Source: Marinilactibacillus sp036039175 (GTDB lineage: Bacteria > Bacillota > Bacilli > Lactobacillales > Carnobacteriaceae_A). Taken from it: a DNA stretch of 64,000 bases. The position numbers and the translations under genes are program-made. Positions 41,692-50,306 of the stretch are shown here, in pieces (position 1 is the stretch's first letter; every line of letters begins with the position of its first letter). Location: positions 1 through 64,000 of the forward strand of contig NZ_JAYXKP010000005.1 in NCBI RefSeq assembly GCF_036039175.1. The letters run 5' to 3'. A model generated the notes under the pieces. It saw only the letters and a list, made by a program, of their open reading frames with translations, did no database searches and was not told where the DNA came from.

Positions 41692-42873
41692 ATGAATCAG
41701 CTGATCAAAGAATATATTACGAGTCATGAACAAGAATTGATTGATTTCCGCAGAGAGCTACATATGTATCCGGAAATTGCTTTCGAAGAATTTGAAACGA
41801 CGAAACGAGTAGCTGCTCGTTTGGATACACTTGGGATTCCTTACAAAAAAATGGATCCTACAGGTATTCTTGCAGAGATTAAAGGAGATTTACCTGGTAA
41901 AACGATTCTGCTAAGAGCAGATATGGATGCTCTACCGGTTGAAGAATTGAATACTCATCTGCCTTATACTTCAACTATTGAGTCGAAAATGCATGCTTGC
42001 GGCCACGATGCTCATACTGCAATGCTTTTGTCCGCTGCCTCAGCGTTAAACGAAATCAAAGAGAATATTCAAGGAACGATTCGTTTATTATTTCAACCAG
42101 CGGAAGAAATCGCTGAAGGGGCTCGCAAGATGGTTGAACAAGGGGTAACAGATGGCATTGATAATGTTTTTGGTATTCATATCTGGTCTGAGCTAGAATC
42201 AGGTAAAGTTTCTTGCCCTCCTGGCCCCTCTTTTGCTGCGGCTGATTTATTAACCGTTCATTTTAAAGGTAAAGGTGGTCATGCAGCAATGCCACACCAA
42301 ACGGTAGATGCGGCTGTTATGGCGTCACAATTTGTATCAACCATCCAGTCGATTGTTTCAAGAGAAATCGACCCTCTGCATCCAGCTGTTGTGACCATTG
42401 GAAAAATGGAAGTTGGTAGTCGTTTCAATGTTATTGCAGAAAATGCTTTACTTGAAGGAACGGTACGCACTTTCGATTATGCTACTAGAAATAAAATTGA
42501 ATCGGCATTGAAACAATACGCTGAACAGATTGCTCAATTATTTGGAGGAAGCGTAGAAGTAGCATACGATCGGAAAACGGAACCCGTCGTTAATGAAAGT
42601 CGTTCAGCAACCTTAGTTCAATCTACTGCTGCTGAAGCTTTCGGGAAAGACGTTATAAGGGAACAACCACCTACCATGGGTGCAGAAGATTTTGGTTACT
42701 ACATGACGGATAGACCTGGAGCCTTTGCCTTAGTGGGTGCTGCAAATGAAGCTAAAGATACTTGCTGGGCACATCACCACGGTCGTTTCAATGTAGATGA
42801 AGAAGCTATGAAAGTTGGCGCAGAACTTTATGCCCAATATGCATTAGCTTACTTGAATCAATCTGACTTTTAA
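41692..42873 (+). CDS. M20-family amidohydrolase / aminoacylase
   Basis: A 393-residue metallopeptidase-like amidohydrolase. Metal ligands are visible in KMHACGHDAHTAML (about 99-112, Cys103 and His105), the glutamates of FQPAEEIAEGA (about 135-145), FGIHIW (about 161-166), and the late GAEDFGYYM (about 333-341). The dimerisation domain contains GKGGHAAMPH. These motifs fit IAA-amino-acid hydrolases, N-acyl-amino-acid deacylases and N-acetyldiaminopimelate deacetylase; the substrate is probably an N-acyl or N-acetyl amino acid. GGAGAG precedes the ATG. It is a single gene divergent from the ABC operon. Confidence 0.85.
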   Translation: MNQLIKEYITSHEQELIDFRRELHMYPEIAFEEFETTKRVAARLDTLGIPYKKMDPTGILAEIKGDLPGKTILLRADMDALPVEELNTHLPYTSTIESKMHACGHDAHTAMLLSAASALNEIKENIQGTIRLLFQPAEEIAEGARKMVEQGVTDGIDNVFGIHIWSELESGKVSCPPGPSFAAADLLTVHFKGKGGHAAMPHQTVDAAVMASQFVSTIQSIVSREIDPLHPAVVTIGKMEVGSRFNVIAENALLEGTVRTFDYATRNKIESALKQYAEQIAQLFGGSVEVAYDRKTEPVVNESRSATLVQSTAAEAFGKDVIREQPPTMGAEDFGYYMTDRPGAFALVGAANEAKDTCWAHHHGRFNVDEEAMKVGAELYAQYALAYLNQSDF

Positions 42874-42877
42874 TCAT

Positions 42878-42914
42878 AAAAAGAACGTAGAGAATTTTTC
42901 TCTACGTTCTTTTT
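42878..42914. terminator. Bidirectional terminator
   Basis: AAAAAGAACGTAGAGA (about 42878-42893) pairs with TCTCTACGTTCTTTTT (42899-42914) between two convergent genes. Confidence 0.88.
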
Positions 42915-42921
42915 GTGGTTA

Positions 42922-43848
42922 TTAATTTACGTTCAATACTTTTTCTTTTATATGAATGAAATCTGTAATCAAGGCATTGACAGGTGCATCTAAACCATAT
43001 TCATTAGCTAATCTTGCAACTGCTCCGTTAATGAAGTCAATCTCTGTTCGTCTATTATGTTGAATCAAATCTTGATGCATGGATGGATAGTGGTGTCCCA
43101 ATTCTTCTGCAGTTTTAACAATATAAGCGACTGTTTCATCAAAGTCTAAATGAACATCTTGTTTCTTAGCTACTTCAACAAATTCTTTCACAATTTTATT
43201 GGTGACTGAAAGAGCTTCTTCTGTCTCGAACATTTCACCAAGTGTTGTATCTAGAAGAGAGCAAGTCGCATTCAGTACGCCATTTACACAAGCTTTTCTC
43301 CATATTGAGAATTTAACATTTTCACTGTAGATACCATTCAACCCTGCTTCTTTTAAAACAGCCACAATTTCTTTTGCTTTTTCTTCTCCACCCGGCACGA
43401 AGTTCTGAATTTCAGTTGAACCCGTTCCTTCTAATTCGATTTTTCCTGGTCCCGTAAGCCCTGCAGTCCATATTGTTACACCAATCAGAATATTTTTTAG
43501 AGCAACATATTCTTTCATGACCATTTCGTGTCCGATACCATTCAATAAACAAACGACTTTTGTATCTTCTCCAATAATAGGCTGGATATCTTCAAGCATT
43601 TCTCCTAAAAACATCGCTTTTGTAAATAAGAAAACTACATCTACTTGATTGGTAACTTGGTCTGGATAGTAAATGGGTATATCAACGACTTCTTCTGTTC
43701 CATTGTAATTTACGGTCAATCCATTTTCTCTAATGGTTTCAATATGTTCTTTCCATTTGTCGATCAGTATAACGTCATTTCCCGCTTTGTGTAACATAAA
43801 TCCAAAACGACTACCCATAGCGCCACTTCCGGCTATTGCCATTTTCAT
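42922..43848 (-). CDS. panE: 2-dehydropantoate 2-reductase family protein
   Basis: A 308-residue NADP-dependent ketopantoate-reductase-like enzyme. The Rossmann loop is MAIAGSGAMGSRFGFMLHKAG (3-23), with VVCLLNGIGHEM (about 98-109) and the catalytic lysine in FSIWRKACVNGVLNATCSL (about 180-198). A C-terminal helical domain follows with NRRTEIDFINGAV (about 269-281). PanE makes pantoate for coenzyme A, but several paralogues in Lactobacillales act on other 2-oxo acids, so the symbol is tentative. ATG 43848 has AGGAG nine bases upstream and is preferred to ATG 43854. An extended -10 (TGC, TATAAT at 43889-43894) lies upstream. Confidence 0.82.
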   Translation of the reverse strand: MKMAIAGSGAMGSRFGFMLHKAGNDVILIDKWKEHIETIRENGLTVNYNGTEEVVDIPIYYPDQVTNQVDVVFLFTKAMFLGEMLEDIQPIIGEDTKVVCLLNGIGHEMVMKEYVALKNILIGVTIWTAGLTGPGKIELEGTGSTEIQNFVPGGEEKAKEIVAVLKEAGLNGIYSENVKFSIWRKACVNGVLNATCSLLDTTLGEMFETEEALSVTNKIVKEFVEVAKKQDVHLDFDETVAYIVKTAEELGHHYPSMHQDLIQHNRRTEIDFINGAVARLANEYGLDAPVNALITDFIHIKEKVLNVN

Positions 43849-43888
43849 GATCATTCACTCCTAAACTTTCTAAAAAAACTACTTAACT

Positions 43889-43897
43889 ATTATAGCA
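43889..43897 (-). promoter_or_regulatory. Extended -10 promoter for the panE-like gene
   Basis: TGCTATAAT read on the minus strand (TATAAT at 43889-43894). No good -35 at 17 bases. Confidence 0.55.
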
Positions 43898-43969
43898 CAC
43901 ACGAGAATAGGTATTCGTTGTACTGAAATAGGTTAAGTAGATTTTATAAATACTTTTTTATTGAATGTT

Positions 43970-44968
43970 TTACATTGTGCTTTGGATTAAAATCACTGTA
44001 ATAGAAACCACTACTACAAGTAGAGATAAAACATTGGCGAAAATAAAAGGTTTAACACCTGTCTGTCTGATTGCTTTAATATCTGTTTTCAAACCAATTG
44101 CTGCTAATGATGCCACCATCAAGAAACGGCTAACGCCTTTTAATAAGTCTACTTGAGAAGGAGAAATCAGTCCCAAACTATTTAATGTAGCCATCCCTAC
44201 AAAGAATATGATGAACCAAGGAAATAGCTGCGTCAGCTTAACCTTTTTTTTGACTGTTGAAGAAGACTGATTTTTTTTGAAATAAATATACGAAAATATG
44301 AGTACAGTAGGAATAATGGCCAGTGTTCTAGTCAATTTAACCATAGTCGCGATTTCTCCAGCTGCTTCTGAAAAGGCAAAACTCGTCGCCACTACACTAG
44401 AAGTATCATTTACAGAAGTCCCACTCCAGTAACCAAAAACCGTATCACTTAATGAAAGTACTCGCCCCATGATTGGATATAGAACAATCATGACCATATC
44501 GAATAAAAAGGTCGCAGAGATTGCGTAAGAAACATCCTTATCTTCTGCTTCAATGACTGGTGACATCGCTGCTATAGCTGAACCACCACAAATACCTGTC
44601 CCGGCTGCAATCATATTAGACAATTTCGAGTTGATTCCCATCCATTTTGCGAGTAAGGCACCCCCACCAAAAGCTGTTAATAGAGTGAAAAACAAAATAA
44701 TTAGCGTCTGTCCTCCAACTTCTAAGACAATGTTTAAATTCAGTGAAGCACCTAGAAGTACAATCGCAAATTTCAGAATTTTCTTAGCTGTAAACTGAAT
44801 ACCCGGTTGGATTACTGCTGACTTTTGAGCATACGGTCTAATTAGAACACCTAAAAACATAGCTAGTACCGCTGAGCCAATAATATGCACAGGTAAAATG
44901 GCTTCCACCCACGTGGCTACTAGTGCAATGAGTAACGTTAATGCAAATCCTGGTAAAACTTTTTTCAT
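43970..44968 (-). CDS. YeiH-family putative sulfate/organic anion exporter (UPF0324)
   Basis: A 332-residue membrane protein with about nine to ten helices from residue 5 to 330. Family markers: VLAMFLGVLIRPY (about 34-46), ILKFAIVLLGASLNL (about 65-79), IAAGTGICGGSAIAAMSPVIEA (about 120-141), YWSGTSVNDTSSVVATSF (about 180-197) and the last SLAAIGLKTDI (about 292-302). The duplicated GICGGSA/NDTSSV elements are the core of this family. Proposed substrates include sulfite, sulfate or sulfoacetate; none is proven here. It lies upstream of the panE-like gene on the same strand but that gene has its own promoter. Confidence 0.85.
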   Translation of the reverse strand: MKKVLPGFALTLLIALVATWVEAILPVHIIGSAVLAMFLGVLIRPYAQKSAVIQPGIQFTAKKILKFAIVLLGASLNLNIVLEVGGQTLIILFFTLLTAFGGGALLAKWMGINSKLSNMIAAGTGICGGSAIAAMSPVIEAEDKDVSYAISATFLFDMVMIVLYPIMGRVLSLSDTVFGYWSGTSVNDTSSVVATSFAFSEAAGEIATMVKLTRTLAIIPTVLIFSYIYFKKNQSSSTVKKKVKLTQLFPWFIIFFVGMATLNSLGLISPSQVDLLKGVSRFLMVASLAAIGLKTDIKAIRQTGVKPFIFANVLSLLVVVVSITVILIQSTM

Positions 44969-45082
44969 TTTCTACACCTGATCCTATAAAATTTTCACTT
45001 ATTCATTTTAACATATTTTTTTAAACTATATTTAAAAAGGATATTCAGTTCGTTTGTACTCTACTCTATTTAGCGATTCCGT

Positions 45083-45111
45083 AAAAAAAGACCTAAATCG
45101 GTCTTTTTTTT
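45083..45111 (-). terminator. Terminator of the uvsE-TspO-like unit
   Basis: AAAAAAAGACC (45083-45093) pairs with GGTCTTTTTTT (45100-45110); the T-run on the minus strand follows the 45126 gene's stop. Confidence 0.8.
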
Positions 45112-45125
45112 ATGACTATTCTGAT

Positions 45126-45860
45126 TTAGGCATGAACCCTTTCTGTTTTGTACGCTTTATAGGCTGTGTAGACTGCACTAAGGGCTTGAACAGCAATACA
45201 AACACTTGCAAGCAAGATAATCGTGGATTGCGTATTCTCAATAATGATGCCGGTAAATGACCAGACAAAGACTAATGGATACAACCAATCTGTATATTTT
45301 AGCGAAATGTATACACATAGTATCGTTGCAACAACTAGTAAAATCAACGTCCAATTCAATTCGCTTAAACCTAAGAATTCTTGAACATCAGATGATACTG
45401 CCCATGTAAAAATATTGACAATTGTTGCGACAGTGACCCATCCAAAATAAATAGAAAACGGGAATCGATCAAAAAAGTTATATCTAATTTTTGAAATCGC
45501 ACGGTAAATCATCACTAGTGTTAAGAGTAATCCTACTATAACAACTGTAGATAATCCGATTTGATCTCCCGTAAACATAATGATCCATGCACCATTCAAA
45601 GCAAAGTTCAGCAACAACCAGACTTTAACTTTATCGTAGATCGTTCCTTCAAATTGCTTGATGAAAAATAATCTAACAATCCAAATCAATACACTCAAAT
45701 AAATTAATCCCCAGATAGAAAAGGCAAATCCTGCTGGCTGAATTAGCGCTTGTTGATCGTCAGCGGTAGAACCTACATCGGTGGCTGACCAATAATTTAG
45801 AAATATCATTACTCCAAAGACAACTAGATAGAGTATTCCAAACTTTTTACTTTTTGACAT
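45126..45860 (-). CDS. TspO/MBR-related tryptophan-rich sensory protein
   Basis: A 244-residue membrane protein with about seven helices. AFSIWGLIYLSVLIWIV (about 46-62) and NFALNGAWIIMF (about 85-96) match the TspO signature WxxIY/NxxW, and NYWSATDVGS and FGWVTVATIVNIFTWAV (about 139-155) add the tryptophan-rich character. It is longer than classical TspO (about 160 residues), like the YndJ-type or eukaryote-like branch. TspO proteins bind porphyrins and respond to light or oxidation. It lies 31 bases downstream of uvsE, a UV-repair gene, and appears to share its transcript. The link to light stress is suggestive only. Confidence 0.78.
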   Translation of the reverse strand: MSKSKKFGILYLVVFGVMIFLNYWSATDVGSTADDQQALIQPAGFAFSIWGLIYLSVLIWIVRLFFIKQFEGTIYDKVKVWLLLNFALNGAWIIMFTGDQIGLSTVVIVGLLLTLVMIYRAISKIRYNFFDRFPFSIYFGWVTVATIVNIFTWAVSSDVQEFLGLSELNWTLILLVVATILCVYISLKYTDWLYPLVFVWSFTGIIIENTQSTIILLASVCIAVQALSAVYTAYKAYKTERVHA

Positions 45861-45891
45861 AAAATCTCTCCTTTAATCATTTTTTATAAGA

Positions 45892-47151
45892 TCAGAATTC
45901 AAAATAAAGAGAATCAAGAATATCCTGTTGATCGTATTTTTTGATCAATTGTTTTAGATAGGTTTTTAATTTTTTCAATGTATTCTCTTCATTCTTCACT
46001 TCTTGAAGCAGTTTCTGATATTTATCTTGTTCTTTTTCCGTTGCACTATTTTTTATATAATCCCACACCTGATCTGTAGCATTTACCCCTGTTGTATTTG
46101 ACGGCTCCTCTTCAAGAGCGGCTTCTATCAATCGATAAAAAGGAATGACTGGGTAGGATGACTGATCTTGCAGTAAAGACTGTATACTTTCATATATTTC
46201 TTGAGAACGTTCAAGCACGACGTATTTGTATCGACTCCACTCATTTTCTAAATCTTTGATTTCACCGTTTTCGGTGGTAGCAAGAATACATTTGATGGCA
46301 GAGAGGTTTTTATCTTTTACTTCCAACATGATATCGATATCTAACTTTTCCACTTCATTGTAATACTTCATAAATTCATCTATTCCAATGGATTTAGAAT
46401 GAGAACCTGTTCGATTATTCATTTGCTGTTGTGAATAATGGGTTTTCTGCCTACCATCCTTAGTCTTCCATGTTTCTTTAGCTTTTTTTATCCAATAAGT
46501 GTCTGATTTAGAATCATCACTCGAGTTGATAGCATTGTGTAAATTATCGTAAACAGCCGGTGCGCCTGTTCTTTCACAGATCTTTAAGACTTCTTCGATG
46601 GTGTATGAACGGTCATCATTTTCGATTACTAATCGATCTTTTACGTTCTCACTTAAAGTATTATAAACATCGACAAATCGGTCCATCGCAGAATCTTTAT
46701 CTCCGTATACTCCTCCAACATGCAGAATCAACTTACTACTTGAATCTACTCCAAGGCTATTTAAAAATAACGTATGATATTCAAGATCAGCAATCGCTCT
46801 TTTGACAACATCTTCATCCGGCGAATTCAGCACAGTATACTGGCCAGGATGCATGGAAACTCTCATACTGTATTTTCTAATCAATTTTCCTAATTCCTGA
46901 AATTGTTCTGAAAACTGTTCTGACCAGTTCAATGTATTTACTTCTTTGTCAGAAGCAAACGGTATAATATCAGAGCTAATTCTAAAAAGACGAATCTGAT
47001 GTTGTCCATTGAATTCGATAATGTGCTTAAGTGCTGTAAGGTTGTGCTCTATGAGAGAACTTAAGTGTTCTTCAGTAGCACTCGCTTTTCTACAAGTCTT
47101 TTGTTTAGTGTCTGCTACTCCGACTGCAATACAGGGGTATCCAATACTCAA
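45892..47151 (-). CDS. uvsE: UV damage endonuclease UvsE
   Basis: Nicks DNA 5' to UV photoproducts and abasic sites. The 419-residue protein starts SIGYPC after the initiator, and has the TIM-barrel features RLFRISSDIIPFASD (about 63-77), RVSMHPGQYTVLNS (about 105-118), LILHVGGVYGDK (about 146-157), LVIENDDRSYT (about 180-190) and AVYDNLHN (about 204-211), with metal-binding His/Glu/Asp residues. It carries an extra C-terminal region (about 300-419, charged, helical) beyond the core. The frame is open to ATG 47199, but the TTG at 47151 has AAAGGAG ten bases upstream and matches family starts. Confidence 0.9.
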   Translation of the reverse strand: MSIGYPCIAVGVADTKQKTCRKASATEEHLSSLIEHNLTALKHIIEFNGQHQIRLFRISSDIIPFASDKEVNTLNWSEQFSEQFQELGKLIRKYSMRVSMHPGQYTVLNSPDEDVVKRAIADLEYHTLFLNSLGVDSSSKLILHVGGVYGDKDSAMDRFVDVYNTLSENVKDRLVIENDDRSYTIEEVLKICERTGAPAVYDNLHNAINSSDDSKSDTYWIKKAKETWKTKDGRQKTHYSQQQMNNRTGSHSKSIGIDEFMKYYNEVEKLDIDIMLEVKDKNLSAIKCILATTENGEIKDLENEWSRYKYVVLERSQEIYESIQSLLQDQSSYPVIPFYRLIEAALEEEPSNTTGVNATDQVWDYIKNSATEKEQDKYQKLLQEVKNEENTLKKLKTYLKQLIKKYDQQDILDSLYFEF

Positions 47152-47349
47152 TTGAGGCTCTCTCCTTTGCTCGTTGATTGTATAAAAAAATAGTATCATC
47201 CAGACCTAGTGTCCTTCTAATACTATCCTACATTATTTTATTATTTTTCTAAACTTATTCGGTTTGAACTTTTTTCTGAGCGCCAATTAGGTTAAAAAGC
47301 CATTTATATTATATTCTGTTCATCGATTCTAACTTATACAGTTATTGAT

Positions 47350-47958
47350 TTATACTCCACGTTCTAGTTCATCTGGATACTTTCTCAAAAATAGTCCGTT
47401 TTTTTCTACTATATTCTTAAAGCTTTCAATAGCTTTTTCTGATTCAAAAAAAACTTCCATGCTTCTATCAAAATGTCCGCGTAGCGAGAATCCAAGTTCC
47501 ATGAAATGAATATTACAGAAGAAAACTTCTCTGGAGTTAATTTGATACATGAGTTTCAAATCTTCAAACGATTCAACTACGAAGAAATCAGAAGCTGTTT
47601 TTTCGTCCGTTTGTTTTAGTAATTTTATCCATTGAAACTGTTCAAAGCGGTCTACTTGGTTCAAAACGGCTAGATGCGTCTGCTCGCTAATTTCATTGTA
47701 GGGCATTTCAATAACTATCGATTGATTTGTAGATTGATTATATAGTTCTTCAAATAGTGAAAGATAATTGCCTTCATATTTTAAATACAGATCCTCAAAG
47801 GCAAATGAGAAACTACTCGCTTCATCAATGTCTAAGGTATGAGAAAAAGGATCTAAAAGTCTATGCAGCGTTTTATAATAGAAGTCATCGGAATCTGTTT
47901 GTATGTTTATCAACTGTTCTTTTAAAGATTCTACTTCCTCGTAATTGATCATTCGCAA
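47350..47958 (-). CDS. Hypothetical cytoplasmic protein
   Basis: About 202 residues, acidic, no signal peptide or membrane helix. The N-terminal part is helical (NYEEVESLKEQLINIQTD); the rest alternates Phe-rich stretches (SSFSFAFEDLYLKYEGNYLSLF, about 48-69) and strands (FFVVESFEDLKLMY, VFFCNIHFMELGFSLRGHFDRSMEVFF). I do not recognise the family. The start is probably TTG 47958, eight bases after GGAG; the ATG at 47979 lies upstream of that ribosome site and 47952 too far from it. It is transcribed divergently from the EAL-domain gene. Confidence 0.6.
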   Translation of the reverse strand: MRMINYEEVESLKEQLINIQTDSDDFYYKTLHRLLDPFSHTLDIDEASSFSFAFEDLYLKYEGNYLSLFEELYNQSTNQSIVIEMPYNEISEQTHLAVLNQVDRFEQFQWIKLLKQTDEKTASDFFVVESFEDLKLMYQINSREVFFCNIHFMELGFSLRGHFDRSMEVFFESEKAIESFKNIVEKNGLFLRKYPDELERGV

Positions 47959-48010
47959 AATTACTTCTCCTTTTATCATTAAACTGAGATAAATTCTTAT
48001 GCTGTATGCT

Positions 48011-48039
48011 ATTATACCAGTAAGATATAACGGTTGCTA
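48011..48039 (-). promoter_or_regulatory. Promoter of the 47,350 gene
   Basis: On the minus strand TGGTATAAT (TATAAT at 48011-48016), an extended perfect -10, with TAGCAA (48034-48039) 17 bases upstream as a poor -35. Confidence 0.6.
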
Positions 48040-48061
48040 CTTAATTTATACTCTATTTTTA

Positions 48062-48082
48062 ATATCATACATGTGATATGAT
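48062..48082 (+). promoter_or_regulatory. EAL gene -10 with overlapping inverted repeat
   Basis: ATATCA-six bases-TGATAT (48062-48079) is a perfect six-base-arm dyad that overlaps the likely -10 TATGAT (48077-48082) about 35 bases before the start codon. The position suits a repressor operator. Confidence 0.4.
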
Positions 48083-48117
48083 AATTAAATCAATTAACTC
48101 GGTTTCGGAGGAAAAAA

Positions 48118-49116
48118 ATGGTCTGTAAAAACTGCGCTACTTTTGGTCAAAAAATCACTTTTCATTTAGATGATTCACTTCTGGCTCTTGCGGACGAACA
48201 CTTCTATCGGTCTGGTTACGACTACGAAGTTCAAAAATCGAATTTGATTACAGATGAAGCTGGTGCGATTGATTTATACGATTTTTTACATGAAATGGGA
48301 CTCACAGAAGGCATCCAGTTTCAAATAAATCAGTTGAATTGGAAACCTATTGAACAGTTTCACGAATATGTGGATGCTGCATGGATCGATTCCATCATTA
48401 ATGAACGTCATTTAAATATGCACTTCCAACCTATTATAAAAGGCAATGGAACGATTTATGGTTATGAGATGCTGGCTAGGTTTAAAGATGATGAAGGTCA
48501 GGCAATATATCCGAATCAAATCTTCCCTGCTGCTAAAGCTCGCGGACGAACATTTGCTTTAGATCGAATTTGTCGAATCAATGCGGTTAAACAAATCAAT
48601 CGCCTTGATGATCATCTTAAAGTCTTTATCAATTTCATTCCTACGGCTATTTATGCACCTGAGCATTGCTTGAGAACGACTACGCTTATTACTAAACGTT
48701 TAAATGTGGATCCAAAGAGAATCGTATTTGAAGTTGTCGAAACTGAGAAAGTAGAAGATTTAGCGCATTTGAAGTCTATTTTAACTTATTACAGTAACCA
48801 TGGATTTTCTTATGCACTCGATGATGTGGGTGCTGGATATAATACATTAGATGTTCTAGAAGAACTTTCTCCTCCTTACATGAAACTCGATATGGTTTAT
48901 GCTCAAGGCGTAGCAACTGACATAGAGAAGCAGACGATTGCACGTTTATTTCTTGAAAAAGCGAATAAAATCGGCTCTATACCTCTAGCTGAAGGAATTG
49001 AAACATACGAGGATTTTGAGTGGTTGAAAACTCAAGGATATCAATTATTCCAAGGATATCTATTCGGAAAACCAGAACCCGAGCCTCTATTGGTAGACAA
49101 AATACCGATTATTTAA
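48118..49116 (+). CDS. EAL-domain cyclic-di-GMP phosphodiesterase-like protein
   Basis: A 332-residue protein. Residues 96-328 form an EAL domain. The signature motif reads YEMLAR (E117) instead of xEALxR, but the other catalytic positions are kept: N172 in FINFIP, E205 and E208 in FEVVETE, D235-D236 in ALDDVGAG, K256 in MKLDMV, E292 in PLAEGIE and Q312 in LFQGYLFG. Hydrolysis of c-di-GMP is therefore plausible. The N-terminal 95 residues begin MVCKNC, a CxxC pair that could bind metal or sense redox, and contain no known sensor domain I recognise. No GGDEF partner is in the window. GGAGG precedes the ATG. Confidence 0.85.
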   Translation: MVCKNCATFGQKITFHLDDSLLALADEHFYRSGYDYEVQKSNLITDEAGAIDLYDFLHEMGLTEGIQFQINQLNWKPIEQFHEYVDAAWIDSIINERHLNMHFQPIIKGNGTIYGYEMLARFKDDEGQAIYPNQIFPAAKARGRTFALDRICRINAVKQINRLDDHLKVFINFIPTAIYAPEHCLRTTTLITKRLNVDPKRIVFEVVETEKVEDLAHLKSILTYYSNHGFSYALDDVGAGYNTLDVLEELSPPYMKLDMVYAQGVATDIEKQTIARLFLEKANKIGSIPLAEGIETYEDFEWLKTQGYQLFQGYLFGKPEPEPLLVDKIPII

Positions 49117-49149
49117 GCCATACAATTTTGAATACTATTCGTATCACTA

Positions 49150-49176
49150 TTGATTTCACTTCTAACCTGTTATACT
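49150..49176 (+). promoter_or_regulatory. Possible promoter of the Lmo0937-type gene
   Basis: TATACT (49171-49176) preceded by TGT as an extended -10; TTGATT (49150-49155) is 15 bases upstream, closer than usual. Confidence 0.4.
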
Positions 49177-49208
49177 TAATATAATAAATCACAAAGGAGT
49201 TGTTATTC

Positions 49209-49361
49209 ATGATTTGGACTTTAATTGGTTTGCTATTATTATTCTGGGTATTAGGTCTAGTATTTGAAATAGCCGGCGGACTCGTACATATTTTATTAGT
49301 CGTCGCACTACTTGTTTTCATCTACAATATGATTACTGGTCGTAAAAATAAAACCAGGTAG
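49209..49361 (+). CDS. Lmo0937-family membrane miniprotein
   Basis: A 50-residue protein beginning MIWTLIGLLLLFWVLGL, with two hydrophobic helices (about 3-17 and 24-41) around a GG turn, and a basic tail ending in KNKTR. This is the pattern of the small Lmo0937-type (DUF5670) proteins in Gram-positives, which are of unknown function and often stress-related. AAAGGAG precedes the ATG by nine bases. It is too short for ordinary ORF lists. A 20-base-arm perfect hairpin follows. Confidence 0.8.
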   Translation: MIWTLIGLLLLFWVLGLVFEIAGGLVHILLVVALLVFIYNMITGRKNKTR

Positions 49362-49373
49362 ATTAACTATCTG

Positions 49374-49423
49374 AACAATATAAAAAGACATAGGTCCTAG
49401 GATCTATGTCTTTTTATATTGTT
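49374..49423. terminator. Long perfect bidirectional terminator hairpin
   Basis: A 20-base arm (49374-49393, beginning AACAATATAAAAAGACATAG) is the exact reverse complement of 49404-49423, around a ten-base loop. U-runs in both directions fall inside the arms, so it can end both the miniprotein and the convergent hydrolase transcripts. Confidence 0.85.
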
Positions 49424-49424
49424 C

Positions 49425-50159
49425 TTATTCTGCTACTTCTTGAAAATAATCTACAACTTGATCCAACTGTTGTTCACGAGTATTCGTGCTTTCTCCATCT
49501 CCTTTTTGAAAACCATAATATCCAAAATTAGAGTGGTTTCCGCCTTCTATAACCTCGTACTCCGTTTGTTCTGGAAGAAGAGCTTTAGACTCTTCATATC
49601 GTTCCTGATTAATGACTTCATCATTCGTTGCGAAGAACGACACGACCGGTATATCAGCTTGTGACAAATCCGCTCCATCGCTAGGATAAGAAGCTAGTAG
49701 AAATGCGCCATCTATCTCATTTAGGTGATCAACCGCGTAAAGTAAAGCGCTAGTTCCTCCCAAAGAATGTCCGCCAATCCACCAAGGCAATTCAGAAGGA
49801 TATGCTTCTACAATGTCTTCAAAACGATTAACGCCTAATATGGCAAGATTCAAAGGCATTTGCGGTATAAAAACACGGTATCCTTTTTCACTTAATGCTT
49901 TAGCTAATGGCAAGTAAGCTTCTTTCTCAACAAAACCTCCTTGATATAATACAACATTTCCGAGTGCTTCATCAGGTTCTATCACAATCGTATTTCCATC
50001 AGTCTGAACGGCTTCGTCTTCAAGTATAGCTACTGCTTCAGGCATGGCAGAATAAGTGGCGCTTTGAACATAAGTGAGGATTCCACCAATAATGAGTAAG
50101 ATAATCAGTAGAAAAGAAACAATGATCTTCTTCCAATGATCTTTTATCCAATTTTTCAT
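49425..50159 (-). CDS. Membrane-anchored alpha/beta hydrolase
   Basis: A 244-residue protein with an uncleaved-looking N-terminal helix (12-30, SFLLIILLIIGGILTYV) and an extracellular alpha/beta hydrolase domain. The nucleophile elbow GGHSLGG is at about 128-134, with the catalytic histidine in EGGNHSNFGYYG (about 209-220) and a likely acid in FFATNDEVINQE (about 182-193). NVVLYQGGFVEKEAYLPLA (about 68-86) forms the oxyanion segment. This matches the esterase/lipase-like DUF of bacilli acting outside the cell; the substrate is unknown. Confidence 0.82.
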   Translation of the reverse strand: MKNWIKDHWKKIIVSFLLIILLIIGGILTYVQSATYSAMPEAVAILEDEAVQTDGNTIVIEPDEALGNVVLYQGGFVEKEAYLPLAKALSEKGYRVFIPQMPLNLAILGVNRFEDIVEAYPSELPWWIGGHSLGGTSALLYAVDHLNEIDGAFLLASYPSDGADLSQADIPVVSFFATNDEVINQERYEESKALLPEQTEYEVIEGGNHSNFGYYGFQKGDGESTNTREQQLDQVVDYFQEVAE

Positions 50160-50241
50160 ATAACGACTTCTTTCTATAGTAAATTCAACTCTTATATCAT
50201 AACACCTATTTTTATTTTTGTCTTTTTAGATTTCACAAAAA

Positions 50242-50279
50242 AAAATGAACAAGCAGTAGGACTCTGCACTGTTCATTTT
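50242..50279 (-). terminator. Terminator of the P-ATPase/TrkA operon
   Basis: AAAATGAACA (50242-50251) pairs with TGTTCATTTT (50270-50279), with an inner GCAG/CTGC stem; on the minus strand a run of T follows. Confidence 0.85.
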
Positions 50280-50306
50280 ACGATTTATTTTTTTGATTTT
50301 CACTTG

